Virus record (IMG/VR): IMGVR_UViG_3300042509_002518
Coordinates: 1 to 62,345 of that record
Source of the DNA: a virus
Direction: 5' to 3' (one strand)
DNA length: 62,345 bases
Positions within the stretch are counted from its first letter, which is position 1; each line of letters starts with the position of its first letter. Shown here one piece after another: positions 7,315-15,453 of this stretch. Both the position numbers and the translations under genes were made by a program. Below the pieces are notes generated by a model, which saw only the letters and a list, made by a program, of their open reading frames with translations, did not search any database and was not told the origin of the DNA.

Positions 7315-7620
7315 ATGTCCAACAACATCAATGAAATCCTGTCTGAGCGTGGCAGCAGATACGGTGTATTCACCGGCCATGCGCGCATCACCCAGGCGCT
7401 GAAGCGAGTAATTGGTGAGCACACCCCATTGGGTCGGACACGCGATGACGGCAGCCATGGCAGCCACTTGGCGCCAGATCAGCAAGAGGCCCTCGACATG
7501 ATCTGCCACAAGATCGGAAGGATCATCAACGGCGACCCGGACTACGCCGACAGCTGGCAGGACATCGCTGGGTATGCGCAACTGGTGGCCAATCGCCTCA
7601 TTGGCGAGGGGGTCCAGTGA
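7315..7620 (+). CDS. DUF6378-like phage protein
   Basis: This 101-aa protein begins ILSERGSRYGVFTGHARITQALK, sharing the RG.RYG.F..HA.I.Q.LK pattern of the DUF6378 family common in phages, and continues with LAPDQQEALDMICHKIGRIINGD. It is helical and soluble. The biochemical role of the family is unknown to me. It follows the methyltransferase after 29 bp and overlaps the next gene at TGATG. Confidence 0.65.
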   Translation: MSNNINEILSERGSRYGVFTGHARITQALKRVIGEHTPLGRTRDDGSHGSHLAPDQQEALDMICHKIGRIINGDPDYADSWQDIAGYAQLVANRLIGEGVQ

Positions 7621-7829
7621 TGCACAAGCCACAGGTGACGCTGACCGAGGTGTCGATCCACCCGCCGGGTGATCTGCTGAACGAAGCTGCGCTGCGGCTG
7701 CAGCTGGCGCCCGAGGGCGACTTCCTGATCCTGCGCCAGGGCGAACAGCAGGTCGAGATCGACGGCGTTGATCTGCCGCTGCTGCTGGAGTGGGGCCAGA
7801 AGCTGCTGGAGGGCCACGCCGATGGCTGA
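7620..7829 (+). CDS. Small protein of unknown function
   Basis: This 69-aa protein starts at ATG 7620 on the stop of the DUF6378-like gene; a GTG at 7617 would add one residue. It is strand-rich with a repeated QV.. pattern and ends in a short helix (LLEWGQKLLEG). It overlaps the next gene by 8 nt. No family is recognised. Confidence 0.5.
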   Translation: MHKPQVTLTEVSIHPPGDLLNEAALRLQLAPEGDFLILRQGEQQVEIDGVDLPLLLEWGQKLLEGHADG

Positions 7830-8121
7830 TCCACGCATCCCCGGCGAGAACACCCCGGACATGTGGGTGCCGATGCTGCGCCACACCGTGCCTGATCGCG
7901 TGATCCTTGACTGGGTGCACCTGCTGGGCATGTGCTGGATACAGCGCGAGCCGGAATACAGCTCCACCCAGCTGCAGGTGGTCTGGCGCTGCAGCCTCGA
8001 TCAGGCGACCGATCGGATGGCCGCCCTGATTGATCACGACCTGGCCGTGCGAATACCGGGTCCTGACGTGATCAGGATCCGGCCGCACGCTGGCCCGGGC
8101 ACCTTCAACCTCAACCCTTGA
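7822..8121 (+). CDS. Winged-helix protein, paralogue of 3591-4016
   Basis: This 99-aa protein contains DRVILDWVHLLG, then WRCSLDQATDRMAALIDHDLAV and a closing strand pair (DVIRIRPH), matching the core of the protein at 3591-4016. The fold reads as a winged helix. It ends the run of translationally coupled genes that starts at 7620. Duplicated regulators on either side of the deaminase/methyltransferase genes suggest a segmental duplication or paired control. Confidence 0.55.
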   Translation: MADPRIPGENTPDMWVPMLRHTVPDRVILDWVHLLGMCWIQREPEYSSTQLQVVWRCSLDQATDRMAALIDHDLAVRIPGPDVIRIRPHAGPGTFNLNP

Positions 8122-8136
8122 ACCAATGAGCAGGCG

Positions 8137-8292
8137 CTACTTCCGCTTCTTGCGCTTCACCACCACCTTGCCCTGCTCTTCCTTCACGCTCATCCCGGCG
8201 CGCTCGGTCTGTGCCTTGAGCGATCGCCACTTCTGTTCGGTGGTGAGCTTCTTGGGCTTCGGCCTAGCGGAGTTCTTCACCGCAGATTGCAT
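8137..8292 (-). CDS. Small basic protein on the reverse strand
   Basis: This 51-aa gene is oriented against its neighbours. The product begins MQSAVKNSARPKPKKL and ends KVVVKRKKRK, strongly basic like a nucleic-acid-binding tail. A GAGGTG ribosome-binding sequence lies about 8 nt before ATG 8292 and a motif A copy (8299-8312) on the same strand just beyond. That a reverse-strand mini-gene carries the phage start motif argues that it is real. Confidence 0.55.
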   Translation of the reverse strand: MQSAVKNSARPKPKKLTTEQKWRSLKAQTERAGMSVKEEQGKVVVKRKKRK

Positions 8293-8298
8293 GGCATC

Positions 8299-8312
8299 AC
8301 CTCAGTTTTCCC
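8299..8312 (-). promoter_or_regulatory. Motif A site for the gene at 8292
   Basis: The minus strand reads GGGAAAACTGAGGT starting 20 nt before ATG 8292. It is one of about 23 copies in the window. Confidence 0.5.
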
Positions 8313-8322
8313 ATTGCATCCA

Positions 8323-8586
8323 ATGACCGGCACCTTCTATCCCCCCTCCGCCGGCACCGGCGGCTTCATGCTCGCCAACCCTCCCTTCGCGTCCGCTTCC
8401 GTCCACATGCAGACCCCCACGCCCCAGGATCCAGCCGCAGACCTTGAGGCCGCCTTCCGCGCCTGGTGGGCCGAGAGCTTCCCGGCGGCGCCCCCCGGCC
8501 CGCATGCGGTGCGCACCCATGTGGCCTTCGCTGCCTGGCTGCTGGCGCGGCAGCAGGGCGCCGCAGGGCCGGAGGCCGGTGCATGA
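8323..8586 (+). CDS. Small Ala/Pro-rich protein
   Basis: Read from ATG 8323 the product is 87 aa; an ATG at 8407, inside a motif B palindrome, would give 59 aa. The C-terminal part (LEAAFRAWWAESFPAAP, then HVAFAAWLLARQQG) forms amphipathic helices similar to the F..WW..SFG and W.AW segments of DUF551-associated phage proteins such as 46201-46689. It overlaps the next gene by 4 nt. Confidence 0.45.
   Translation: MTGTFYPPSAGTGGFMLANPPFASASVHMQTPTPQDPAADLEAAFRAWWAESFPAAPPGPHAVRTHVAFAAWLLARQQGAAGPEAGA
8401..8414. promoter_or_regulatory. Motif B palindrome
   Basis: GTCCACATGCAGAC fits GTCYRCATGYRGAC in full and contains the possible internal start at 8407. It is one of the few motif B copies in the rightward region. 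Confidence 0.35.
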
Positions 8587-9089
8587 CTGCCACCGACTGG
8601 CCCTGTTGCCCCGCCTGCGACGCCCCGGGCCGGGTGCTCGATTGCAGGATCCGGGAGGGCAGCCGCTGGCGGCGGTTCTTCTGCCTCTCCTGCGCAATGC
8701 GGTGGACGATCTCCTACCCCCTGGATCACAAGCTCTCGCACCGCCGTTTGCAGCCCCGCCTACTGACCGAGGCCCAGGTGGTCGAGGTGCTCACCTCAGA
8801 CACCCCGATCCGCCAGCACGCCCGCGCTTTTGGGGTCAGTCCACGGCTGATCCAGAGCATCAGGACCCGTGAGCGCTACGGCGATGTGCGCCCCGACCTG
8901 CCGGCCTGGCAGGACCGGCCACGGCAGCACCAGCCACCGCCGGGCCCGCCCCCACCGCCGCCGCGGTGCTTCGAGTGCCGCGAATGGCAGGGGGTGGGCA
9001 CAGGCTGCCGGCTCCGCCTGCCGGGCCCTGCCACCACCTGCAGCTCCTACGCCCTCGCCGCTGATGACGACCCCGATGACGACACCTGA
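8583..9089 (+). CDS. Zinc-ribbon/HTH protein with Cys cluster, paralogue of 4291-4773
   Basis: This 168-aa protein has an N-terminal CPAC and a later CLSC pair (a zinc ribbon, residues about 8-38), an HTH at about 75-95 (HARAFGVSPRLIQSIRTRE), a proline-rich linker, and a Cys cluster (CFEC, then GTGC, then TTCSSY) that matches the cluster of the protein at 4291. Start ATG 8583 overlaps the previous stop. Likely a DNA- or RNA-binding regulator immediately before the large terminase. Confidence 0.55.
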   Translation: MTATDWPCCPACDAPGRVLDCRIREGSRWRRFFCLSCAMRWTISYPLDHKLSHRRLQPRLLTEAQVVEVLTSDTPIRQHARAFGVSPRLIQSIRTRERYGDVRPDLPAWQDRPRQHQPPPGPPPPPPRCFECREWQGVGTGCRLRLPGPATTCSSYALAADDDPDDDT

Positions 9090-9450
9090 AGACCAGGCCC
9101 CGGAGCCCCCCTGGCGGCCGAGCTGGAAGCAGCTGGCCCAGATCCCTGATTCCCTGCTGAAGGCCCGCATCCTGCGCGCCCTCGATGTGAAGGTGCCACC
9201 CGAGGGCCGGGCGACGGTGTTCCACGGCGAGGGCTTCCGGCTTGAGGTGGCGCCAGAGAGCGGCTTCTACCTGATGTCCGATGGCATCAGCAGCACCTGG
9301 CTGCCGGATGGCTCCACCGTGCTGCGCACCCTGAAGTGGCCTGCCGGCACACAAACGGGTGATGCAGTCCGGGCCTGGCTGGAGAGCTGGGGCTGGGTGC
9401 CGAAGCAGAAGGCGGGTGCCCCCCAGCCGCCGCCGCCGATGGTGATCTGA
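9064..9450 (+). CDS. Small protein preceding terminase, unknown function
   Basis: This 128-aa product starts at ATG 9064 or 9076, inside the end of the previous gene, and its stop overlaps the terminase start. It contains WRPSWKQLAQIPDSLLKARI and a strand-rich central part ending in WLESWGWVPKQ. It is probably translationally coupled to the large terminase. No family is recognised. Confidence 0.5.
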   Translation: MTTPMTTPEDQAPEPPWRPSWKQLAQIPDSLLKARILRALDVKVPPEGRATVFHGEGFRLEVAPESGFYLMSDGISSTWLPDGSTVLRTLKWPAGTQTGDAVRAWLESWGWVPKQKAGAPQPPPPMVI

Positions 9451-11132
9451 TGCCGCCACGCCGCAGCAGCAACCCAGCCGACCTGTTGTTGGCCCATGCC
9501 GCAGAGGCGTACTTCGCGCACGATCCGCTGTCGCTTGCCCTCCACCAGGCCCAGGCCAGTGCTGCGCAATCCAACGCCCCGGCGCCCTATGCCGACACGC
9601 TGGAGGCCTACATCAGGCTGGTGTGCCCCAGCTTCCCGTGGTCGCCCCACACCCACCGGCTGGTGGCCCTGGGCCAGCGGGTGGCCGATGGCGAGATCCG
9701 CCGGCTGATGGTGGAGCTGCCCCCGCGGCACTTCAAGAGCACCATCTTCTCGATCTTCCTGCCCGGCTACTTCCTCCGCCGCTACCCCAACCGCAGCGTG
9801 GGCATCGGCTGTCACACCGCCACCCTGGCGGAGGGCTTCAGCAAGGATGCCCGCGACTACTACAGCGCCTCCGGTGGTGCGCTCTCCCCCGCCTCGAGCG
9901 GGGTGAAGAAGTGGGGCACCGGTGTGGGGATCGGGGAGCTGTGGACCGCAGGCGTCGGCGGCGGTACCGGCAACCCGGGCGACCTGATCATCGTGGACGA
10001 CCCGATCAAGTCCAGGGAGATGGCGGAATCCGCCGCCTGGCGCCGGCAGGTGCATTCCTGGTGGGATTCGGTGCTCTCCACCCGGGAAGAACCCGGCAAC
10101 GCCGTGGTGATCGTCCACACCAGATGGCACAGCCTGGACCTGATCGGCTACCTGCTGCAGAAGAACGAAGAGCTGGAGAAGGAAGGTCTGCAGGCGCAAT
10201 GTGAGCCCTGGCATGTGGTCAGCCTGCCGATCGAGGCGCTGCCGGCGAACGCCATCAAGCCCCTGCCCCGCACCGTCACCCGTGAACGCGACCAGCGGCA
10301 GCCGGGCCAGGCGCTCGATCCATCGCGCTTCGATGAGACCTTCATCGCGCGGAAGAAGGCGAACACCCCCGCCCGCGACTGGGAAGCGCTCTACCAGCAG
10401 AACCCCACCGAGCAGGCCGGCACGGTCTTCACCCGCAGCACCTTCCGGTTCTACGTGCTCCAGGGCGAAGCGCAGGAGCACGGTGATCTGCTGCTGCCGG
10501 CCCACGGCATCCGCCGCATCGCATCGGTGGACGCCACCTTCAAGGACACCGCCGGGGCTGACATGGTGGCGATCGGCCTGTGGCTGCAGACCCAGCAGGG
10601 CATGTTCAGGCTGGATCAGGTGAACAAGCGGATGGGCTTCACCGAAACGCTCGACACGATCCGAGCCCTGCAACCCGTCTGGCAGTTCGGAGAGCTGCTG
10701 ATCGAAGACAAGGCCAACGGCCCGGCCATCATCGACACCTTGAAACGCGAGGCCAGGGGTTACAGCGTCATCGCCGTCAACCCGATGGGTGGTAAGGAAT
10801 CACGTGCAAATGCCGCTGCAGTGCAGTTCCGCCAGGGTCGGGTGATGATTCATCGGCATGCACCGTGGGCAGCGGAGTACATGAACCAGCTGCTGGCATT
10901 CCCCGCTGGCACGTTCGATGACCTGGTGGATGAAACCTCCCAGGTGTTGAACTACTGCGCCGGCACTGGCCCGATGACGGTCACCACAGCAACCTATGGC
11001 TACGGCAGTGCAGCGCTGCCGGCCGTGACGGAACCCGACCGCCACCTGGGGCTGAGCGTGGAAGAGGTGATGCGACTGAAGGCCATGCCAGTCCCTGGTG
11101 CATTCAATCCTGATGAGGAGCAGTACCTGTGA
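9450..11132 (+). CDS. terL: Terminase large subunit
   Basis: This 560-aa packaging motor has an ATPase domain with a variant Walker A, PPRHFKST (91-98), Walker B LIIVDDP (179-185) and a C-terminal RNase H-like nuclease with Asp361 in ASVDATFKD and ED at 419-420 in LLIEDKANG. It cuts and pumps DNA into the prohead through the portal. Length and motif order are complete. It overlaps the sigma-like gene as GTGA and lies two genes from the portal. The family (Terminase_6/nuclease type) does not by itself decide cos or pac packaging. Confidence 0.93.
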   Translation: MPPRRSSNPADLLLAHAAEAYFAHDPLSLALHQAQASAAQSNAPAPYADTLEAYIRLVCPSFPWSPHTHRLVALGQRVADGEIRRLMVELPPRHFKSTIFSIFLPGYFLRRYPNRSVGIGCHTATLAEGFSKDARDYYSASGGALSPASSGVKKWGTGVGIGELWTAGVGGGTGNPGDLIIVDDPIKSREMAESAAWRRQVHSWWDSVLSTREEPGNAVVIVHTRWHSLDLIGYLLQKNEELEKEGLQAQCEPWHVVSLPIEALPANAIKPLPRTVTRERDQRQPGQALDPSRFDETFIARKKANTPARDWEALYQQNPTEQAGTVFTRSTFRFYVLQGEAQEHGDLLLPAHGIRRIASVDATFKDTAGADMVAIGLWLQTQQGMFRLDQVNKRMGFTETLDTIRALQPVWQFGELLIEDKANGPAIIDTLKREARGYSVIAVNPMGGKESRANAAAVQFRQGRVMIHRHAPWAAEYMNQLLAFPAGTFDDLVDETSQVLNYCAGTGPMTVTTATYGYGSAALPAVTEPDRHLGLSVEEVMRLKAMPVPGAFNPDEEQYL

Positions 11133-12076
11133 GCACGCCAACGCCAGGAGCGAGCAGCCGCCCGCGGCGCAGCAGAAAGGCACCGGCTGAGGGCCAGCCG
11201 CCTGCGACCGCTCCAGCGATCGATCGGTTCCCGCCGCCCACGGCATGGAGCGAGCAGCTGGCGGCCGACAACCTGCGGCTGGCCGCCAACCGTGCGCGCC
11301 GCCTCCACCGCCTCACGCTGATGCCCTACGACGACCTGCTGATGGTCGCCTGGGTGGGGCTGCTCAAGGCCTGCCGGTACTACGACCCGAAGCGGATCAA
11401 CCCAACCTCCGGGGCGCCCTACCGCCTCTCCACCTGTGCCGTGCCGTTCATTGATGGCGCGATGTGGCAGTGGCTGCGGAAGGTGGGCCACCCGCTCAAG
11501 ATCCCGAACAAGTGGCGGGAGCTGGGCCCGAAGGTGCGGCGGATGGCGGCGATGGGCCGCACGGCGGATCAGATCGAGCAGGAGGTGGGGCTGCCGGCGG
11601 ATGAGGTGCGCGAGCTGATCGCTGCCACCGGACCCACCGCGGCGCTGCGCCAGGACATCGTGAGCGAGTGCAGCGGCAGCGGCGGCATGGCGCTGGATGA
11701 CGATGAGGTGGGCCAGGATCCCGCCAACGGCACCGAGCTGCTCGAGCTGGTGGAGATCGCCCGGCGGGCATGGAGTGAGCTGAACAGCGCGGATCGGCTG
11801 CAGCTGGAGGCCAGCTGGCTGGCGAAGCGCCGGCGGCAGGTGGCCACGCTGCCCCTCGGCCAGTTCCGCGCCAGGGTGCGGCGTGTGGTGGGGCACAGCA
11901 GGGCCCCTGGCGGCACAGAACGCACCGAGCTGGGCTTCGAGGTGGAGACCACCGGCGGCGACACCCCAGGTCGGCCGAGGGGTGCAGTGGAGCAGGAGCA
12001 GGGTGAAGCGGTGGATGCTGCTGCACTCACCGCGAAGGCAGACCAGCTGGGCCTGTTCGATTCGCTCGCCACCTGA
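11129..12076 (+). CDS. Phage-encoded sigma-70-like factor
   Basis: This 315-aa protein (GTG start inside the terminase stop) matches sigma region 2: NLRLAANRARRLHRL (48-62), YDDLLMVAWVGLLKACRYYDP (67-87), a YRLSTCAVPFIDGAMWQWLR segment (98-117) equal to the FSTYA..WIR..I stretch, and LKIPNK (123-128). Region 3 follows (about 130-165, with an HTH at 146-164). Region 4 is not clear. It could direct host RNA polymerase to late promoters; motif A copies begin right after it (12097). A non-transcriptional homologue cannot be excluded. Confidence 0.75.
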   Translation: MSTPTPGASSRPRRSRKAPAEGQPPATAPAIDRFPPPTAWSEQLAADNLRLAANRARRLHRLTLMPYDDLLMVAWVGLLKACRYYDPKRINPTSGAPYRLSTCAVPFIDGAMWQWLRKVGHPLKIPNKWRELGPKVRRMAAMGRTADQIEQEVGLPADEVRELIAATGPTAALRQDIVSECSGSGGMALDDDEVGQDPANGTELLELVEIARRAWSELNSADRLQLEASWLAKRRRQVATLPLGQFRARVRRVVGHSRAPGGTERTELGFEVETTGGDTPGRPRGAVEQEQGEAVDAAALTAKADQLGLFDSLAT

Positions 12077-12096
12077 TCTGAACCCGTTGCGCGCCA

Positions 12097-12110
12097 GGGA
12101 AAACCAGGGG
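12097..12110 (+). promoter_or_regulatory. Motif A site for the portal gene
   Basis: GGGAAAACCAGGGG starts 36 nt before the GTG at 12133, in the short gap after the sigma-like gene. Confidence 0.5.
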
Positions 12111-12132
12111 CAACAGATAGGGCCAGCGGCGG

Positions 12133-13656
12133 GTGTCAACGAGGGCGCAGGAAACGAGCGGGATTGTCGATCACCCCCAGGGTGACCCGAAGCTGCCGAG
12201 CTACGTGCATCCTGCGCTGAAGGATGTGGCCAGTGATCTGGCGATGGTGGGTGACTGCTGGAACCTGCTGCGCGGTGTCCGGGGAAAGTACCTGCCGAAG
12301 GAGGTGGCTGAACCGGCGAAGGCCTATGAGGGCCGGCTGGCGCGGGCGAAGTTCCCGGCCTTCCTGCGCGATGGCATCCAGGCCTTCAGCGGTGCATTGA
12401 GCCGGTTCGAGGTGTCTGCAGCACCGCCGACCTTTGAGGCAGCACTGGGCAACATCGATGGCGAGGGGCAGGCGCTGAAGTCGCTGCTGATGCGCGCTGA
12501 TCAGGCGGCGATGCGTGATGGTGCCTGCCTGCTGATGGTGGACATGCCGCCGGGCCGTGCTGAAAGCCGTGCGGATGAGCTGGCCCTGGGCCGCCGGCCG
12601 CTGCTGCGCTTTGCGGAGCGGATGATGGTGCGCAACTGGAAGGTGAAGCGCGAAAACGGGATCGAGATCCCGGTGGCCGTCACCGTGCTCGAGTGGCACG
12701 AAGTGGAAGATGGCGACTTCGGGATCACGATGGAGCCCCGCTACCGCGTGATGCGCGGCGGCCAGTGGTGGCTGATGCGGATCAAGGGTGCAAGCGGCAA
12801 CGGCAAGGGCAGCCTGGCCTGGCAGTTCGAGGAATTGGATTTCGGCGTGTTCGAGGATGCCGCCGGCAACCCGCTGCGGTATCCGCCGGTCTGCTGGTAC
12901 AGCGTGAGCCGTGAGGGCTTCGGCCGTGGCGACCTGCCGTTCTATGCCCTGGCAGAAGGCAGCCTCGACTGGTTCCGGGAGTACAGCGACTACAAGGAGC
13001 TGCTGCGCAAGACCGCGATGCCGGTGGCGGTGCGCAAGGGTGCGCCGATGGGCCAGAACGGTGCGCCGGCGCCGCTGGCGATCGGCCCGAACAGCGTGGT
13101 GGACCTGCCGAAGGATGGCAGCTTCGAGTGGGCGGAGGTGAGCGGCAGCAGCCTGGAGCGGCATGAGGCCAACCTGGCGCAGATCGAAGCGCTGATCGAT
13201 CGCCAGACCCTCAGCTTCCTCTTCGGCGGCAGTGGCGACCGCACCGCAACCCATGCCGAACTGGAGAGCGCGCAGCTGCAGGCGACGCTGACCGCGATCG
13301 GGGAGCAGAAGGCCTCGATGATGCAGACCGTGATGGAGCTCTGGGTGGGCTTCACCGGCGAGCGACTGGAGCCTGGCGCCGGCCTGGTGATGGCCAAGGG
13401 TGTGGTGGATCGCCCGGTGGATCCTGAAACCCTGCGCCTTGCGAAGGACCTCTATGACGCCGGCCTGCTGCGGCGGGCCAGCGTGACCGCCCTGGAGGGC
13501 CGTGCGGGCCTGCTGCCGCAGGGTGTGACCCCAGAGGCTGAGGCGCTGGCGCTGGAGATCGAGGATGAGCTACTGAACGGCGAGACGCCCGGGCCGGCGG
13601 ATCCGGCGGTGACGGGCGAGAACGACGGGGAAAACCAGGATCAGCAGACGGGGTGA
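12133..13656 (+). CDS. Portal protein (DUF4055-like)
   Basis: This 507-aa protein has the profile of the DUF4055 portal-like family: an N-terminal HPALKDVASDL.M then YLPKE segment, a mixed central region, LDWFREYSDYKELLRKTAMP near 275-295 and a long helical stretch around 345-395. As portal it would form the dodecameric vertex through which terminase packages DNA. Start GTG 12133 follows motif A. Its order after terminase and before a MuF-type protein is classical. Annotation as portal depends on family and place. Confidence 0.75.
   Translation: MSTRAQETSGIVDHPQGDPKLPSYVHPALKDVASDLAMVGDCWNLLRGVRGKYLPKEVAEPAKAYEGRLARAKFPAFLRDGIQAFSGALSRFEVSAAPPTFEAALGNIDGEGQALKSLLMRADQAAMRDGACLLMVDMPPGRAESRADELALGRRPLLRFAERMMVRNWKVKRENGIEIPVAVTVLEWHEVEDGDFGITMEPRYRVMRGGQWWLMRIKGASGNGKGSLAWQFEELDFGVFEDAAGNPLRYPPVCWYSVSREGFGRGDLPFYALAEGSLDWFREYSDYKELLRKTAMPVAVRKGAPMGQNGAPAPLAIGPNSVVDLPKDGSFEWAEVSGSSLERHEANLAQIEALIDRQTLSFLFGGSGDRTATHAELESAQLQATLTAIGEQKASMMQTVMELWVGFTGERLEPGAGLVMAKGVVDRPVDPETLRLAKDLYDAGLLRRASVTALEGRAGLLPQGVTPEAEALALEIEDELLNGETPGPADPAVTGENDGENQDQQTG
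13627..13640 (+). promoter_or_regulatory. Motif A site for 13660
   Basis: GGGGAAAACCAGGA lies within the 3' end of the portal gene, 33 nt before the TTG start at 13660. Confidence 0.45.
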
Positions 13657-13659
13657 TCC

Positions 13660-14382
13660 TTGGCGGGCAAAGGAGGTGGGCGGCGCAGCTATGTGCGGGA
13701 TGCCAGCGGCCGGTTTTCATCCAGCCCTGGCGGTGGTGGCGGGAAGGTCACAGGCGGCAGCCTGAAGGCCAGGACATCAGCGCGACGCAGCAGGGCCAAG
13801 CTGGCCAAACAGGATGCAGGCGATACCAGCCTGAGCGGCACTGCAAGCCGGCGTGCGCAGAAGGCTGCGGTCACCAGAACCGCCAAGGCCTCCAGGGCGG
13901 CGCAGGCCGCCAACCGCGGCAAATTGGCTGGTGGTCGCCCGGCAGGCACGATGAGCGCCAAGCCACGGCCGGCGGTGGCCAGGACCACCGTGATGCCCAG
14001 GTCTGAGCAGCGCGCACCAGGCCAGGGCCCGATGGCGCAGGCCCTGCGCAGCACGTTGCGCAGCCTGGCGCAGCTTGATGCCCAGCGGATCCGGGAGATC
14101 GAGAGCATCACCGGCATGCCGATCCGCCGTACCGCCAGCCCGTCAAAGCCGGCGACCAACAAGCTGCCCGGTAGTGCCGGAGGTGCAGCAGCGGGAGGCA
14201 GCGGCAGGGTGTCGGATGCCCTGCGGGCCAACCTGCGGCAGTTGGCGCAATCGGATGCGCGGATGGTGCGCGAAATGGCTGACCTGGCCAAACCGCCGCC
14301 GCGGTCGCAGCTGCGGGGCACCGGCGGTGGCAGCCAGCGGCAGCTGGGTGGTGGCCGGAAGCGGCGTGGCAAGAAGGCCTGA
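13660..14382 (+). CDS. Basic low-complexity protein, RD-GRF-tag family member 1
   Basis: This 240-aa, Arg/Lys/Ala/Gly-rich protein starts at TTG 13660. Its N-terminus shows YVRDASGRFSSSPGGGGG then VTGGSL.AR and RRSRAKLA, a tag shared with the proteins at 15454-16206, 16612-17121 and 18148-18990. The rest is a basic, probably disordered region with amphipathic helices (LRSTLRSLAQLD). No function is known to me; DNA-condensing internal virion protein is a reasonable guess given charge and the position between portal and MuF. Confidence 0.6.
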   Translation: MAGKGGGRRSYVRDASGRFSSSPGGGGGKVTGGSLKARTSARRSRAKLAKQDAGDTSLSGTASRRAQKAAVTRTAKASRAAQAANRGKLAGGRPAGTMSAKPRPAVARTTVMPRSEQRAPGQGPMAQALRSTLRSLAQLDAQRIREIESITGMPIRRTASPSKPATNKLPGSAGGAAAGGSGRVSDALRANLRQLAQSDARMVREMADLAKPPPRSQLRGTGGGSQRQLGGGRKRRGKKA

Positions 14383-15452
14383 TGGCGATCACGATCGGTG
14401 ATCAGCAGCTCCAGCTGGCGGACGACTTCGCCCAGGCCCTCGATGGCCTGGCCGATCGCGCCAGCACCAACACCCGCCGGGCGCTGGTGATCGCCCTGCG
14501 CCGCACGCTGCGTGATCTCCGCCGCTGGTATGGCCAGGCCGTGGATCCAGAGCTGCCGGCAGAACGCAGCGCCGACGGCCAGCTGCGGCGGCCCGGGTCC
14601 TACTCGATCGCAGAATCGTCCCGGAAGCTGCAGGACCTGCAGCGCATCGCCCAGGCCTACTTCAGCGCCAACGAGCTCAAGGCCCTGGAGCAGCGCTACG
14701 CCACCGACCTGGAGCAGGCCACTGCGCTGGGTGATGACCTGGCGCGGCAGCTGCTGCAGACCACAGATCCCGAGGTGGTGGCGCGGTCGCAGTTCGTGGG
14801 CCCCAACCGTGCCGCGATCCGTGCGGCAGCAGCCACCACCTCGGCCTACATCAGGGCGGAGGTGGAATCGTTCCGCGACAACCTCACCCGCATCGTCACC
14901 CAGGGCGTGGCGCGAGGGCAGGGGTACCGCAAGATCGAGCGTGATGTGCGCATCGCCCTGCTGGGTGCCCGTGACCCGAACGGCATCACCCGCAGCCTGG
15001 GGCTGGCGAACCGTGCAGAGCTGATCGCACGCTCTGAGCTGTCCAACGCCTATGTGGGGGCGCAGAAGGCCACCGCTGAGCGGAACGGGATGAAGTACGC
15101 CAGGTGGATCGCGACGAAGGATGAGCGCACCTGCCCGGTGTGCGCCAGCCGCCACGGGAACATCTACCTGTTGGCGGAGATGGTGGGCACGCAACACCCG
15201 CGGTGCCGCTGCAGCCTGGCGCCAGTGGCGACGGAAGCGGTGGAGGAAGCGGACCCGAAGCGGCGGGCCACCCTGCTGCGTGAGGCGTACTGGGAGCGGA
15301 GCCGGGAGGCGATCACACGGGAGTTCGCCGCCGGCAAGGGCTGGCCGTTCGATCGTGCCTCGAAGGTGCTGGGCGATGCGTTGCGGAAACCGAGCCCGAG
15401 CGAGAAGCGGCAGTTCCCTGGGATCGAGACTGCCGCGCTGCCGGTGCTGTGA
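14382..15452 (+). CDS. MuF/SPP1 gp7-like head morphogenesis protein
   Basis: This 356-aa protein ends with the Mu F-type domain: ARSELSNAYVGAQKATAERN, then ATKDERTCPVCASRHG and HPRCRCSLAPV (about residues 210-285), with the expected Cys and HPRCRC signature. Such proteins bind the portal and help head assembly. It overlaps the preceding gene by one base and converges with the reverse-strand gene 15454. The C-terminal 65 aa (WERSREAITREFAAGKGWPF) extend past the core domain. Confidence 0.88.
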   Translation: MAITIGDQQLQLADDFAQALDGLADRASTNTRRALVIALRRTLRDLRRWYGQAVDPELPAERSADGQLRRPGSYSIAESSRKLQDLQRIAQAYFSANELKALEQRYATDLEQATALGDDLARQLLQTTDPEVVARSQFVGPNRAAIRAAAATTSAYIRAEVESFRDNLTRIVTQGVARGQGYRKIERDVRIALLGARDPNGITRSLGLANRAELIARSELSNAYVGAQKATAERNGMKYARWIATKDERTCPVCASRHGNIYLLAEMVGTQHPRCRCSLAPVATEAVEEADPKRRATLLREAYWERSREAITREFAAGKGWPFDRASKVLGDALRKPSPSEKRQFPGIETAALPVL

Positions 15453-15453
15453 C

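Noticed and set aside
8126-8326. 66-aa plus-strand frame opposite the small basic gene
   Set aside because: The opposite strand has a ribosome-binding site, motif A and a coherent basic product; the plus frame has a Phe/Cys-rich shadow composition.
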